Assembly: GCF_012489685.1 (NCBI RefSeq)
Contig: NC_080044.1
Coordinates: 62,234,732 to 62,298,731 of the forward strand
Length of the DNA: 64,000 nt
DNA from: Lotus japonicus
Taxonomy: Eukaryota > Streptophyta > Magnoliopsida > Fabales > Fabaceae
Direction: 5' to 3'
The position numbers were made by a program, and so were the translations under genes. The notes under the pieces are model-generated. The model saw only the letters and a list, made by a program, of their open reading frames with translations, was not told where the DNA came from and made no database searches. Of the stretch, positions 21,707 to 33,318 are shown in pieces. Positions within the stretch are counted from its first letter, which is position 1. Each line of letters opens with the position of its first letter.

Positions 21707-24700
21707 TTGCAGATATCCTTGATCGCTCCACTGAAACACCAATCATGGTATCTAGACAGTGGATGCTCGCGTCACATGACGGGAGAAAGGCGTATGCTCG
21801 CGTCACATGACGGGAGAAAGGCGTATGTTCCTGGAGGCGAAGTTGGCTTTGGTGGCAACGAGAAGGATAAAATTGTTGGTACTGGTACTATTTGTGTTGA
21901 TAGTAGTCCATGCATTGATAATGTTGTATTGGTAGACGGCTTAACTCACAACTTATTGTCTATAAGTCAAATAGCTGACAAGGGTTATGATGTTATTTTC
22001 AATCAAAAGTCTTGCAGGGCTGTAAGTCAGATCGATGGCTCTGTTCTGTTTAACAGCAAGAGGAAGAACAACATTTATAAGATCAGATTATCTGAGTTGG
22101 AATCTCAGAATGTGAAGTGCCTTCTTTCTGTTAACGAGGAGCAATGGGTATGGCATAGACGGTTGGGGCATGCCAGTATGAGAAATATTTCTCAGCTGAG
22201 TAAGCTCAACCTTGTCAGGGGCTTACCCGCTCTGAAGTTCTCTTCAGATGCTCTTTGTGAAGCATGTCAGAAAGGCAAATTCACAAAAGTCCCGTTCAAG
22301 GCAAAGAATGTTGTCTCAACCTCAAGGCCGTTGGAACTTCTGCATATCGACCCGTTTGGACCAGTGAAAACTGAGTCTATAGGTGACAAAAGATATGGGA
22401 TGGTCATTGTTGACGACTATAGCCGCTGGACATGGGTAAAATTTCTATCCCGCAAGGATGAGTCTCATTCTGTGTTCTCTACCTTCGTTACCCAAGTGCA
22501 AAACGAGAAGGCTTGTAGGATTGTGCGTGTCAGAAGTGATCATGGTGGAAAGTTTGAGAGTCTGTTTGATTCCTATGGAATTGCACATGATTTCTCTTGT
22601 CCCAGAACTCCTCAACAAAATGGGGTTGTTGAGAGGAAGAACAGAACTCTTCAGGAGATGGCTAGAACCATGCTCCAAGAAACTGGCATGGCAAAGCACT
22701 TTTGGGCAGAGGCAGTAAACACAACATGTTACATTCAGAACAGAATCTCTGTGAGACCAATTCTGAATAAGACTCCTTATGAATTGTGGAAGAATATAAA
22801 ACCCAACATTTCTTATTTTCATTATTTTTGTTGTGTTTGCTATGTTCTAAACACTAAGGATAGATTGCATAAGTTTGATGCAAAATCTTCTAAATGTCTA
22901 TTGCTTGGTTACTCTGATCGATCTAAAGGTTTCAGATTTTATAATATTGATGCTAAAATTATTGAAGAATCTATTCATGTTAGATTTGATGATAAGCTTG
23001 ACTCTGATCAGTCAAAGCTAGTTGAAAAGTTTGCAGATTTGAGTATAAATGTTCCTGATAAAGGCAAAGTTCCAGAGGAAGCTGAGCCAGAGGAAGATGA
23101 ACCAGAAGAAGCTGGTCCCTCTGATTCACAACCTCAGAAGAAGAGCAGAATCACTACGTCTCATCCTAAGGAATTGATTCTGGGTAACAAAGATGAACCA
23201 GTCAGAACCAGATCAGCCTTCAGACCCTCTGAAGAGACTCTGCTCAGTCTGAAAGGATTGGTGTCCTTAATTGAACCTAAGTCAATTGATGAAGCTCTTC
23301 AAGACAAGGACTGGATTCAGGCTATGGAAGAAGAACTTAATCAATTCTCCAAGAATGATGTTTGGAGCCTAGTGAAGAAACCTCAAAGCGTTCACGTGAT
23401 TGGAACCAAATGGGTTTTTAGAAACAAGCTGAATGAGAAAGGAGATGTAGTCAGGTACAAGGCAAGGCTAGTTGTTCAAGGCTACAGTCAGCAAGAAGGA
23501 ATAGACTATACTGAAACATTTGCTCCGGTAGCAAGACTGGAAGCTATCAGACTACTGATCTCATTCTCAGTGATTCTTCATCAGATGGATGTTAAGAGTG
23601 CATTCCTAAATGGTTACATCTCAGAGGAAGTCTATGTTCATCAACCTCCAGGTTTTGAAGATGAGAAGAAACCTGACCATGTTTATAAATTGAAGAAATC
23701 TCTCTATGGTCTGAAGCAAGCTCCCAGAGCATGGTATGAGAGACTCAGCTCATTCCTTCTGGAAAATAAGTTTGTTAGGGGTAAAGTAGATACAACTCTC
23801 TTTTGCAGAACTTACAAAGATGATATCTTAATTGTGCAAATTTAAGTTGATGATATTATATTTGGATCTGCTAATTCATCTTTATGCAAAGAGTTTTCTG
23901 AGATGATGCAGGCTGAATTTGAAATGAGTATGATGGGAGAACTCAAGTACTTTCTGGGTATACAAGTTGATCAAACACCAGAAGGAACTTACATCCATCA
24001 GAGCAAGTACACTAAAGAACTTCTGAAGAAGTTCATCATGACAAAATCTACAATTTCTAAGACTCCAATGCATCCTACATGCATCCTGGAGAAAGAAGAA
24101 GCAAGTGGTAAAGTTTGTCAGAAGCTCTATCGTGGTATGATAGGATCACTTCTATACTTAACTGCATCTAGGCCAGATATTCTGTTTAGTGTTCATCTAT
24201 GCGCTCATTTCCAATCAGATCCGAGGGAAACCCACTTAACTGCTGTTAAGAGGATCCTGAGATATCTGAAAGGTACCACTAACCTTGGCTTGATGTATAA
24301 GAAACATCAGAGTATAAGCTTTCAGGTTACTGTGATGCTGATTATGTTGGAGATAGAGCTGAGAGAAAAAGCACTTCTGGAAATTGTCAATTTCAGGGAA
24401 GTAACTTAGTCTCATGGGCAAGCAAGAGGCAATCAACCATTGCACTATCCACTGCAGAGGCAGAATATATCTCAGCAGCCATTTGCAGCACTCAGATGCT
24501 CTGGATGAAACATCAGCTAGAGGATTATCAAATCCTTGAGAGCAACATCTCAATATATTGTGATAACACTGCTGCAATTTCACTGAGTAAGAATCCTATC
24601 TTACACTCAAGGGCAAAACACATTGAGGTAAAGTATCATTTTATTAGAGATTATGTTCAGAAGGGCGTACTTCTTCTGAAGTTTGTTGATACTGACCATC

Positions 24701-24789
24701 AATGGGCAGATATCTTTACAAAGCCCTTAGCAGAGGATAGATTTAATTTCATTCTGATAAATCTGAATATGGACTTTTGTCCAGCATGA
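21707..24789 (+). pseudogene. pol (PR-IN-RT-RH) of copia element B, broken
   Basis: It resumes right after the solo [14 protein letters not shown] protease motif, HRRLGHAS zinc-finger region, integrase ([16 protein letters not shown]), RT and RNase H ending NLNMDFCPA. Damage: TAA at 23843-23845 replaces exactly the Tyr of the RT YVDD motif (the following codons still read VDD), and a 1-bp loss in an A run near 24304 shifts frame in RNase H. A 31-bp tandem duplication (units at 21763 and 21794) plus loss of about 19 bp next to it leaves the protease region in frame. Five residues are missing after SDHGG. It is inactive. Confidence 0.9.
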
Positions 24790-25035
24790 AGATGGATCAG
24801 AACCTCTGGCTACGATGCTTCTCTATCAGAAGATGTCTAGTTCAGAAGGTAACTCTATCAGAGATTAAGTACCCATTGGTGCTTACTCTGAAGCTGAGAC
24901 AGTAAACGTGTGTCAGTTGCTATGATACATCGTTCCTTGTGCCCGTGCTGACAATTTGTTGTAATGAGTGTAGATGTGCTTCTCTCCACCGTGTGATATG
25001 TGTATTAACTGTTTGTAATGATGTCTTTAATTTTT

Positions 25036-25074
25036 AACCGTTGATTTTACTTTGCTTTTTAATCAACAACGGTT
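25036..25074. promoter_or_regulatory. Inverted repeat upstream of ORF3 (copy B)
   Basis: AACCGTTGATT pairs with AATCAACAACGGTT (3-nt bulge) about 140 bp before the ORF3 ATG, as in X, A and D. A CACACACG word and a pyrimidine-rich leader follow. Confidence 0.6.
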
Positions 25075-25211
25075 ACCTTCTAAAACCATTACGCACACAC
25101 GTTTCCCATCACTTTCAGTTTTACTTTCTCTCTCCTGCTTTTGCAAAACCCTTATCTTCTTCAATTCTCTCTCGCTTTCAACTTCTTCTCTTCTACCGAA
25201 ACCTTCATCCT

Positions 25212-26699
25212 ATGGTGAATCAAGAAAGAGCTGACTCTAGTGATAAGTCTGATTCCGCCGATGGAAGAGTTTTTCCCAAAATGGTTGTGGGTCTTCCAAC
25301 AGGGCAAGTGGGTCCTGTTCTGCGTCCTCGTTCAACTGAGAGTTCTCAACATGAAGTGCAAGACGCTGGAGATGTTGTACCACTTTCTCAGAGACAATGT
25401 GTGGTTACCTGCTGCTTTGCTACTGAAGAACTCCAGGTTCTTACTGAATGGAGATTTGATTTTGATGTCATTGCTGCAAATGGGTTTGAACTGCGTCTTG
25501 AGATTCAAGCACAAGGCTGGGAAGGGTATTTTCAAAGGATCAGCGGTCCTGTGTATGATAAGCTTGTGAAGGAATTCTGGAAACACGCAGATTGCAATGA
25601 GCACCTAGTGGTATCCTTCATTCTGGGAAAAAGGATCATCATAACTGAGAAAACAATTGCAAGGCTTCTGGGTACAAAATCGAGCAAGGGCTACAGGTTT
25701 CAGTTGCAAGAATCAAAGGTCTCAACCAACACCAAGGAGAAAGTCAACATGGCTGTCTACTCTACATGGAAGCTAGGAAAGAATGATTGCAAGACCAAGG
25801 AGCTTCACCCTGATTTGAGAATCTGGCACAAGATTCTTCTGCACTGCATCAACCAGAGACCAAAGGGAAGCTCTCCTGATTACATCAACTTCACCCATAA
25901 GGTGTTGTTGTTCTTCGTCAAGGACCACAAAAAGGTGTGCCTGCCTTACTTCATCTTTTCTTATCTGAAGGAGTGCATCAAGAAGTCCAGAACCACCTCT
26001 TCACCAAAATCTGCCATAAAATACATACCTTTTGGTAGTTTGCTTTCTGACTTCTTTGTGGAAAGCAAATTGGTGCATGCCCTGCGAAGGTTGGGATGTT
26101 CTGAAGACTCGACAACAATGGCTGGAGATACTTTCAATGCCACATCCTTGAAAAGAATGGGCATGATCGAAACTAAAGCTGAATCCAGCACTGCTGAAGA
26201 AAGGCCAAGGAAAAGGATTCCTCTAAAGGGCTATCCTCTATGGTCCAAGGCTGATGAGCCAGAGGCAATCAGATACTATCTTGAGGATCTGAAGCAGCAA
26301 GGCCTTGAGATTGATGTGAACAAATTCTTCAGAAATCTCCCAGAGCCTCCGGACTTTGAGTCCCCAAGGAAGAAGAAGACCAAGAGGAAACAAGTTGAAG
26401 CATCTGAGGAGAAGGATCCCTCTGATGGTGATGACAATGATGATGATGATGCTCCACCGCCTAAGAAGAAGGCTAAGAAGGTCAGGATTGCACCTCAAGT
26501 AGTTATCATGGAAACTACTCAGGAACAAGCTAGACCTGCACCCTCCATCAGAATCACGAGATCTGCAGCAAGAGCTTCAAGTAAGTTTGCTGCCCTTTCT
26601 AATGATGATTTAAATTTGCTTGATGCAACCCTTGATGCAACCAATCCTGAACCATCACCAATTCATCAACAAACCTCTCACCCTTCACCCCCTAGAGAC
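25212..26699 (+). pseudogene. ORF3 of copia element B, truncated by insertion of chromovirus G
   Basis: It starts at ATG 25212 (MVNQERADSSDKSDSADG) and is open for 496 codons without a stop until the G insertion at 26700. It contains the N-terminal domain (FWKHADC, IITEKTIARLLG, INQRPKGSSPDYINF, SAIKYIPFGSLL) and the acidic/basic segment DDNDDDD...KKKAKK. Before the insertion this was probably the best-kept ORF3 in the window. The C-terminal Ser/Pro-rich and coiled-coil half is displaced beyond the window. Confidence 0.85.
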
Positions 26700-27163
26700 T
26701 GTAACACCCCGATTTCCGGGTGTCACTTTAGTAACCAAAAATAAACTTTACGCGGAAAACAGGTAATTTTTTTTCCGCTTGATTCCTTTAAATTAAAGAG
26801 ATAAAGAAATAAAGACATAACCCATCAACTAAACTAACCGATATACAATATATACACATGTACAGCCTCAGCTGCACTCCACGTCACGCGAACCCGTAGT
26901 GACTCCAAAGTAATATGCCCGTAGGCAAATATGTACAACACCAGTAATGTACGCAAAAGTATCAAAATACAATCATCCAAGAGAAATGTCGGCACCCAAA
27001 AATGGCCTGAACTAAAGACCCCTATACTCCGACAGACTCTCTGTGATTCCTCATCAAAAGAACCACACAAAAAGCCACACATCGGGAACCTACCCTGTCT
27101 CAAAAAGTAAGACGATCAGTGCTCTACACAAAAAATGACGCTAGCCTAACCTACCCTCCCAGC

Positions 27164-27824
27164 TCATAGCTCCTCCTCCTCCTCATCGCTGCTCGGCGAG
27201 TAGCTGTCCCCACTGCTCTCGGAGTCAGAGTCGGAATCCACCGTAATCATCTCGGTGTCCAAGTCCATGACCTCCCTCCTAACTGTCCTGCGCACCGTCC
27301 TAGTCGAGCTGGTCTCAACATCCACCTCTCCTGTAAGAACATCCTCCTCCACCACCCAAGGGGTCCACACGGTAGCCGTGCGGTGAAGAGAAAGAAAAGA
27401 GACGTGAGGCAGATGGGACTACAGACTCCCTCTTTGGCCGCACAAGCCTAGAGGACGACGCCACGTCGGTAGGATCAATGGCAGTAGCAGGAGGTGACGC
27501 AACAGGTGTAGCAGCAGCAGGCTCGATCTCCGCTGGGTCCTCGTCATCAGAAGATGAAGCCGGAGGTGGTGCAGGTGGTCCTCGACCAGTACCTGGTCCA
27601 CAGTGAACTGAGGGCGGCAAGTCAAAGCTCAGCTCCATACGTCGTAGTACTCCTCTCGTCAAGCGTCCACGCTCATCAGTCCGGTCCTCCATGACCCTTC
27701 CCCTGTACGTCGCTCGGTGACCAGCCACATCGATGACCCAAGCGGTGGGGGCATCACGATCCACCAACTCATACCTGATCCCCCCCGAGGGAGAGACCAT
27801 CGAGAACCAGTCGGCCATCGACAT
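27164..27824 (-). pseudogene. LTR-encoded 'ADWF' protein, family-2 copy, frameshifted
   Basis: It starts at 27824 (MSMADWFSMVSPSGG) just after CTGCCAG. The N-terminal domain (DVAGHRATYRGRVMEDR, GVLRRMELSFDLPPSVHCGPG) clearly matches 20748-21224. The acidic/Pro-rich linker follows. Near 27370 the frame is lost; the continuing frame encodes an acidic tail ending SPSSDEEEEEL (stop near 27164). One indel separates this copy from an ORF of roughly 220 codons. Confidence 0.6.
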
Positions 27825-28071
27825 CTGGCAGCAGGCCGACCGCCCAAACACAAACATGAAACCAAAACCAAGGCGCTAGGGTCAACTCACGGAAATAAGT
27901 AGATATACACTCAACATGTGACAGGGTATAGATATATATGTTGTTATATATATACGTATAAATAATCCTAGCATGTTATTGGCTCTAACAATGCTTCAAT
28001 AAATCAAGCAGCATACAACTCCACTCAGAATGAATGTATGCGTGAAATGCAATCAATATGATCCGGATAAT

Positions 28072-28269
28072 TGTGACGCGTTCCCGTTCGCCACAGGTGA
28101 AGCATTCCCGTTCTTCACTAGTGAAGCATTCTCGTTCTTCACTCTTGGTGAACCATTCCCGTTATTCACCGTATGATGAACCATTCCCATTATTCATCAA
28201 TAATGCATTGGTGAACCATTCCCGTTATTCACCAAATGATGCAATGGTGAACCATTCCCGTTATTCACC
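28072..28269 (-). repeat. Array of short palindromes, loop class AACGGGAA, in the LTR of G
   Basis: Seven hairpins: 28072-28095 (decayed), 28097-28118, 28120-28143, 28147-28170, 28174-28199, 28210-28233 and 28246-28269. The loop core (ATTCCCGTT on this strand) is nearly constant. The stems differ but still pair: GGTGAA/TTCACC, GATGAA/TTCATC, GTGAAG/CTTCAC. The matching array in the solo LTR is at 57698-57839. Confidence 0.85.
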
Positions 28270-28354
28270 ATATGATGCAATATGGTTAGCCAAACATCGA
28301 ATCGTCCTCACAACACAAGTGTTTAGCTCAAACCCAATATCAAAACAGACCCAA

Positions 28355-28532
28355 GAGTTAGTGTCTGTCAATACAACACAACTCGGAGTTAGTGTCGGTC
28401 AATACAACACAACTCCAACAACCATAGAACCCAAGGGTTTAGTGTTGGTCAATACAACACAACCCCAACAACAAGAGCACTAAGTGTCGGTCAATACAAC
28501 ACAGCTCCAACAACAAGAGTACTAAGGTACTC
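28355..28532 (-). repeat. Array of palindromes, GTGT..ACAC class, in the LTR of G
   Basis: Units at 28355-28384, 28386-28415, 28435-28465 and 28475-28507 share the core GTCAATACAACAC with inner stem GTGT/ACAC. The outer stems are GAGTT/AACTC, GAGTT/AACTC, GGGTT/AACCC and GAGC/GCTC, all paired. A perfect GAGTAC-TAAG-GTACTC hairpin closes the array at 28517-28532. Confidence 0.85.
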
Positions 28533-29072
28533 GGTGACTTTCAATCATCACCGTGGTTCACCCCCCCGTGGTGTCCACCAAAAATCTCCCAAAACCCACA
28601 TCAAAAGTCGACTTTTCCCCGTCCTTCAAAATTATTTTCCCCTTTAGTTTTCCTATGCTTAAACGTTAATAAAAATTATTTCGATTCAAATTAGTCAAAT
28701 TATGATTTTATTTCTCAAAGTCTAAGTTTCCCAAAGTTTCTATTTTTCGAAAGTCTAATCATTCTAAGTTTCCAAAGACCAACCACCCAAAAGAAATTTC
28801 CCGGGGAAAGTCTAAGAATACGAACAAATGGCTAAGTCTCAAAGCCCACATTTGAACTTGCCTAGGGTTGTTTATCCAACCCGAAATACCAACTTCAATC
28901 AGTTCAGAGGTTCCCCACTCCGAAGTCGCGTCAAAAAGCACAATCCAACAATATCACAAGTTATGGAAAACATCATAACATCACTCATCATCATAATCAA
29001 CATCAGATAAAGCATAAGTCGAATTTATCGACGCCTATCATGCAATCATAGCTAATAGTAAGTTGCCCTAAC

Positions 29073-29150
29073 CTCGAGCTGCTCCAGTCTCGTGGTTCAA
29101 ATATCCTTCACACGAATGCTCTGAAGATCCCAAAGTTCCTTCAACTGAAC
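29073..29150 (-). other. 78-bp exon-like block in the LTR of G
   Basis: Minus strand: TTCTCCGAG acceptor side, CTCGAG/GTTAGG donor side, exactly 78 bp. The frame beginning SVEGTLGSSEHS is open, as in the other three copies, although the alternative frame has a stop here. Confidence 0.5.
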
Positions 29151-29952
29151 CTCGGAGAAAAGCAAAGCAGAATCCAAACAAAATCGATCAGTTCGATCAC
29201 AATACAACTCATAAACGATAGACAAAGCATTAAAGCTTCAGAATACATCAGTCGGATGCGAAAAGACAAGTTTTCGAAAACGAAAACTCCCCCCCCCCTC
29301 ACAACATAGCTCTCGGCCATAAAGGAAAAAGAGCTCCGGCTCTTTTTCTTCGATCTAATCAGTTTACAAGGTAGTTTTAGGGTAAAGCTAAGGCAAAGAA
29401 ACTGTCGGAAAAATTTTCGGACGATCGGATCGAATTACGGCTATTCAGGGGCGTTTTGGTCCAAAATAAAAGCTCAAAACCTCAAAGTTATCACTTCGGA
29501 AAACAAATTTGACAGCAATGATCCTAACGACATCCGTAGCAACAAATCATAAAGGTACGAAGTCAGATTACGACTTTTCGACAGTAAAGTTTCGAAATGT
29601 GCGACAAAAGGGGTTTTGAATCAGTTTTTCAGATCCTTGACAACTCGATCCATAACGGCGAATACTGACGAAGGTTTTAGGCTCTTGGGCACGTAGGGAA
29701 GATAACCCAACATAGAAATCAGGAAAAACGGACAGTTTTACAAAAAGCTCAAAACTTTGCGCACAGAAACGACTACAGAAATGTAGTAGAAATAGTGATC
29801 AGAGGTAAGAATCAAGCTAATTACCTCGATACCTTGAAGTAGGAACGAACTGCACGAAGATCGGTCAAGTTTCGGCGAAAATCTTTTCTCTCCTCTTCTC
29901 CCCTAAACTCGCGGCCCCAAGAGAAAGAAATGAGAAGATATTTTGAAATTTT

Positions 29953-29965
29953 GGCTATTTATAGG
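29953..29965 (-). promoter_or_regulatory. TATA box of the G LTR
   Basis: CCTATAAATAGCC on the minus strand, downstream of a TCGCGAAATTTTC block. It aligns with the TATA box at 56015-56025 of the solo family-2 LTR. Confidence 0.65.
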
Positions 29966-30655
29966 AAAGTGAAATCGCGGAAAAATGAAAATTTCGCGAT
30001 TCCGATTTTTGCAGCACGTTCACCGAAGAATTCTAAGAGAGATTCTGGCATCAGAATTCCAGAACTCAAAACAAATCTCAGACATTTGGGAAAAACGATA
30101 TCTAAAATCCCAAAAGCGGTGTATGTTAATCTGTCCCGAAAAACTACTTTTTGCTGTGATGGTCAGACGACAAAACTTTGTTCTGGAGAAAGATTGGAAA
30201 TGTCGAAACAAATCTGGCATCGCGAACGGAAACTTCGTTAGAAGTCCCGAATAGAAAAAGTCTTCATCCAGCGCTTGAATTTAGGGTTTCGAAGCAAAGA
30301 AATTAGCGTCGTCGAACATCCGAAAAGTGAATACTATTGTACGTACAGTCCAGGGTTCCGAAATGAAACGCTGGTCGAAGGAAAAATAAAGAGAACCTTT
30401 AAATTTTCCAAGGATTCGAAATCTCACCTAATACGTTGCTCTAAAAGCGAAATTAGCCTATTCTGGACACTCTCGCCATAAGGCAGGTGTGCAGACGACT
30501 CGCACTAATTCCTACAGTGACTACACAACATTCCTCAAGCAATTCCTGAACTTTCTTCTTCATTAATCTTTCTCAAACAGCAAACTCCTGTCACGCTTAC
30601 ACTGATTCTGCGCGTGAGTCGGAAATTAACTTGTTCTGTAAATCCAGGTCTTACA

Positions 30656-30667
30656 ATACTCCCCTCC
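30656..30667 (-). other. Polypurine tract of chromovirus G
   Basis: GGAGGGGAGTAT on the minus strand directly precedes the LTR start TGTAAG. Confidence 0.85.
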
Positions 30668-30692
30668 AAAAAGAAAGTTTCGTCCTCGAAAC

Positions 30693-32602
30693 TCAGAGTT
30701 CTGCGAAAAGTCTGGGGTACAGTTCCTTGATCTTGTCTTCCAATTCCCATGTAGCGTCTCCCGTATCATTATTCCATATCACCTTCACTAACGCAATCTG
30801 CTTCCCTCTAAGCTGTTTCACTCTTCTATCCCCAATACTCACTGGCGGTGCCTCAAAAGTCAAATCATCCTTCAGCTCAACGTTGTCTGGCTCGATTACA
30901 TGAGTTGGGTCTGGAATGTACTTCCTCAACTGGGACACATGAAATACATCATGAATGTTGGAAAGAAACGGTGGTAGTGCAATCTGATATGCAACTGGTC
31001 CAACACGTCGAGTGATTTGATAAGGCCCAATAAACTTTGGCGTGAGCTTCCTTGACTTAATAGCTCGTCCAACCCCCGTAGTCTGAGTAACTCGTAGGAA
31101 CACATGATCGCCCTCTTCAAACTCTAGAGTTCTACGTCTCTGATCAGCATAACTCTTCTGTCTGCTCTGTGAAGCCCTCATCTTCTCTCTGATCTGCTTA
31201 ACCTTCTCAGTCGTCTGTTGCAGCAATTCTGGCCCAATCAACAAACTCTCCCCATCTTGATACCAACACAACGGTGTCCTACACTTTCGACCATACAAAG
31301 CTTCATACGGTGCCATCCCAATGCTCGCATAAAAACTATTGTTGTATGTAAACTCGATCAATGGCAGAAGATCATCCCAGCTTCCTCTGTTATCTAACAC
31401 ACAAGCACGTAGTAGATCCTCTAGCGACTGAATAGTTCTCTCTGTTTGCCCATCAGTTTGTGGATGATACGCCGAACTCAATCTCAGCTTGGTTCCTAAC
31501 GCGTCATGAAGAGCTCCCCAGAAGTGCGAAGTAAACTTTGGATCCCGATCAGACACAATACTCGTCGGAACTCCATGTAGTCTCACAATCTCCGCCACAT
31601 AAATCTCAGCCAACTTTTCCACATTGTAGGTAGTCCTCACTGGTAGAAAATGCGCTGACTTAGTCAAACGATCCACAATCACCCAAATCGAATCGTGTCG
31701 TTTCTGTGTTCTTGGCAAAGCTACCACAAAATCCATGGATATACTATCCCATTTCCATTCTTCCACGTCTAGACTCTGTAGCATACTAGCAGGTCTTTGA
31801 TGCTCTACCTTAGCCTTCTGACAAGTCAAACATGCAGCTACATACTCGGCCACTTGTTTCTTTATTCCCGGCCACCAGAAATTCAGTTTCAAGTCTTGAT
31901 ACATCTTTGTCATTCCCGGATGAATACTCCATTTGCTCTTGTGCCCTTCATCCATGATTAGCCTTCTCAATTCTGAATTATTGGGTACACACACTCTGTC
32001 CTTGCATCTTAAGATATCATCAGTTCCGATCTTGAATTCCGGGTCTTTCCCTTGAATTACTAAGTTCCTCTTCTCCAGCAGAAACGCATCTTGCAGTTGT
32101 TGCTCTCTAATCTCTTCCATCTGTCCACTGGCGATTCTGATCATTCCGAATCTCAACTTTCCCTCAGACGGTGTCACACCTAAACTCATATCTCGAAATT
32201 GTTCCAGCAACTCCAACTCTTTAACCATCATTGACGAGACATGCATCTTTCTACTCAAGGCATCAGCAACTACATTCGCCTTTCCAGGGTGATATTGCAG
32301 CGTAAACTCATAGTCTTTGATAAACTCCATCCACCATCGTTGCCTCATGTTCAGCTCCTTCTGATCAAACAAGTATTTAAGACTCTTGTGATCGCTAAAT
32401 ATCGTGAAAGTACAACCATAGAGATAATGCCTCCAGATTTTCAGCGAAAACACAATGGCAGCTAACTCCAAATCGTGAGTCGGGTAGTTCTTCTCATGAG
32501 TCTTCAATTGTCTCGAAGCATAAGCCACCACCTTTCGATGTTGCATCAGCACACATCCCAAGCCTTGATACGAAGCATCACAATAAACTTCATAAGGTTC
32601 CT
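30693..32602 (-). pseudogene. pol 3' part of chromovirus G: RNase H, integrase, chromodomain
   Basis: The frame is open from the solo-LTR junction (32602) to the stop near 30693. RNase H core: [31 protein letters not shown]. Integrase zinc finger: [11 protein letters not shown]...CLTCQKAK. Catalytic core: [22 protein letters not shown] and the QTDGQTERT block. A chromodomain-like end is visible (RQVK-type [26 protein letters not shown]). This half has no stops; it is a pseudogene only because the solo LTR separates it from RT and because of upstream breaks. Family role: DNA integration, with chromodomain targeting to heterochromatin. Confidence 0.9.
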
Positions 32603-33286
32603 TGTAAGACCCAAGTTTTTAAGTTATGTCAAGTGAATAAAATCCTATTCACGATTAGGGTTGATGTATCGTGAAGGGAAACCTGAACAAGAGTTGACCA
32701 AATGAAATAAATTTATGAAGGAGAAAGTTCAGGAAAAGTCTAAGGATTGTATCAAAATTGATAAAAGGTATAGCACGATCGATTCGCTTAAACCTAGGAC
32801 AAGAACCTTAGGAAAAGACTAAGTTCCACCCTTGGAACACTATAGGAATAATTCCAAAAATCTTCAAGAGGAATATAAGACTTTCTCTTATTCCTTTTTA
32901 TAACAATCGTTTCAAGGCGAAACTCTAGGATGTACGAACGTCCGATTCCAATCCTCGGAAGTTTGCCGAAACTAAAACCCTAATAGTTCAAGAACCCTAG
33001 AATCAACCGACGATGAAGACTTTTTCTATTCGGAGCTTCAAATGAAGATTCCACCCGCGTACACCCATTTCTCTTGATGATTTCAATCTTTCTTCAGAAG
33101 GAAGTTTTCTATTCCGACATTCGATGCAAAATGTAACTTATCGGATAAAATAGTTTTACACCGACTTTGCATTAGTCGCCTAAAATACAAGGAGACCTCT
33201 TTTTAGTTTTGGAATTCTTTCGCCAAAACCTATCTTAGAATTCACGGAGAATGAAGCCGGAAAAATCGGAATCGCGAAACTTTCAT

Positions 33287-33318
33287 TTTCCCGCGTTTTT
33301 CCATCCTCTATATATAGC
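33287..33318 (+). promoter_or_regulatory. E2F-type site and TATA box of LTR family 1
   Basis: TTTCCCGC (33287-33294) matches the E2F consensus TTTSSCGC and lies about 15 bp upstream of CTCTATATATAGC (33306-33318). The solo family-2 LTR has the same pair at 55996-56025. Binding is inferred. Confidence 0.5.

Larger units (their letters stand above)
14739..26699 (+). mobile_element. Ty1/copia SIRE/Maximus-like element B (3' end split off)
   Basis: 5' LTR, PBS, gag, pol and ORF3 in order on the plus strand. It inserted into gag of A; the left target duplication is ATCTT (14734-14738). It is interrupted by a solo family-1 LTR at 17826-21706 and ended at 26699 by chromovirus G. Its ORF3 end, antisense ORF, PPT and 3' LTR should lie beyond the window. 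Confidence 0.9.
26700..30655 (-). repeat. 3' LTR of chromovirus G (family 2, 3956 bp)
   Basis: Read on the minus strand it starts TGTAAGACCTGG (30655) and ends GGGTGTTACA (26700). It aligns with the solo LTR at 55325-59226 and more distantly with family 1. TATA at 29953-29965 (minus). It carries two arrays of covarying palindromes, a 78-bp exon-like block and the LTR ORF. At 29287-29300 a C-rich run marks the leader. Confidence 0.93.

Noticed and set aside
26835..27103. Small minus-strand ORF near the end of the LTR of G
   Set aside because: Not conserved in the solo family-2 LTR and without recognisable features.
29930..30241. ORFs on the plus strand in the promoter part of the LTR of G
   Set aside because: They overlap U3/TATA sequence and are not kept in the aligned LTR at 55325-59226 beyond shared nucleotide similarity.
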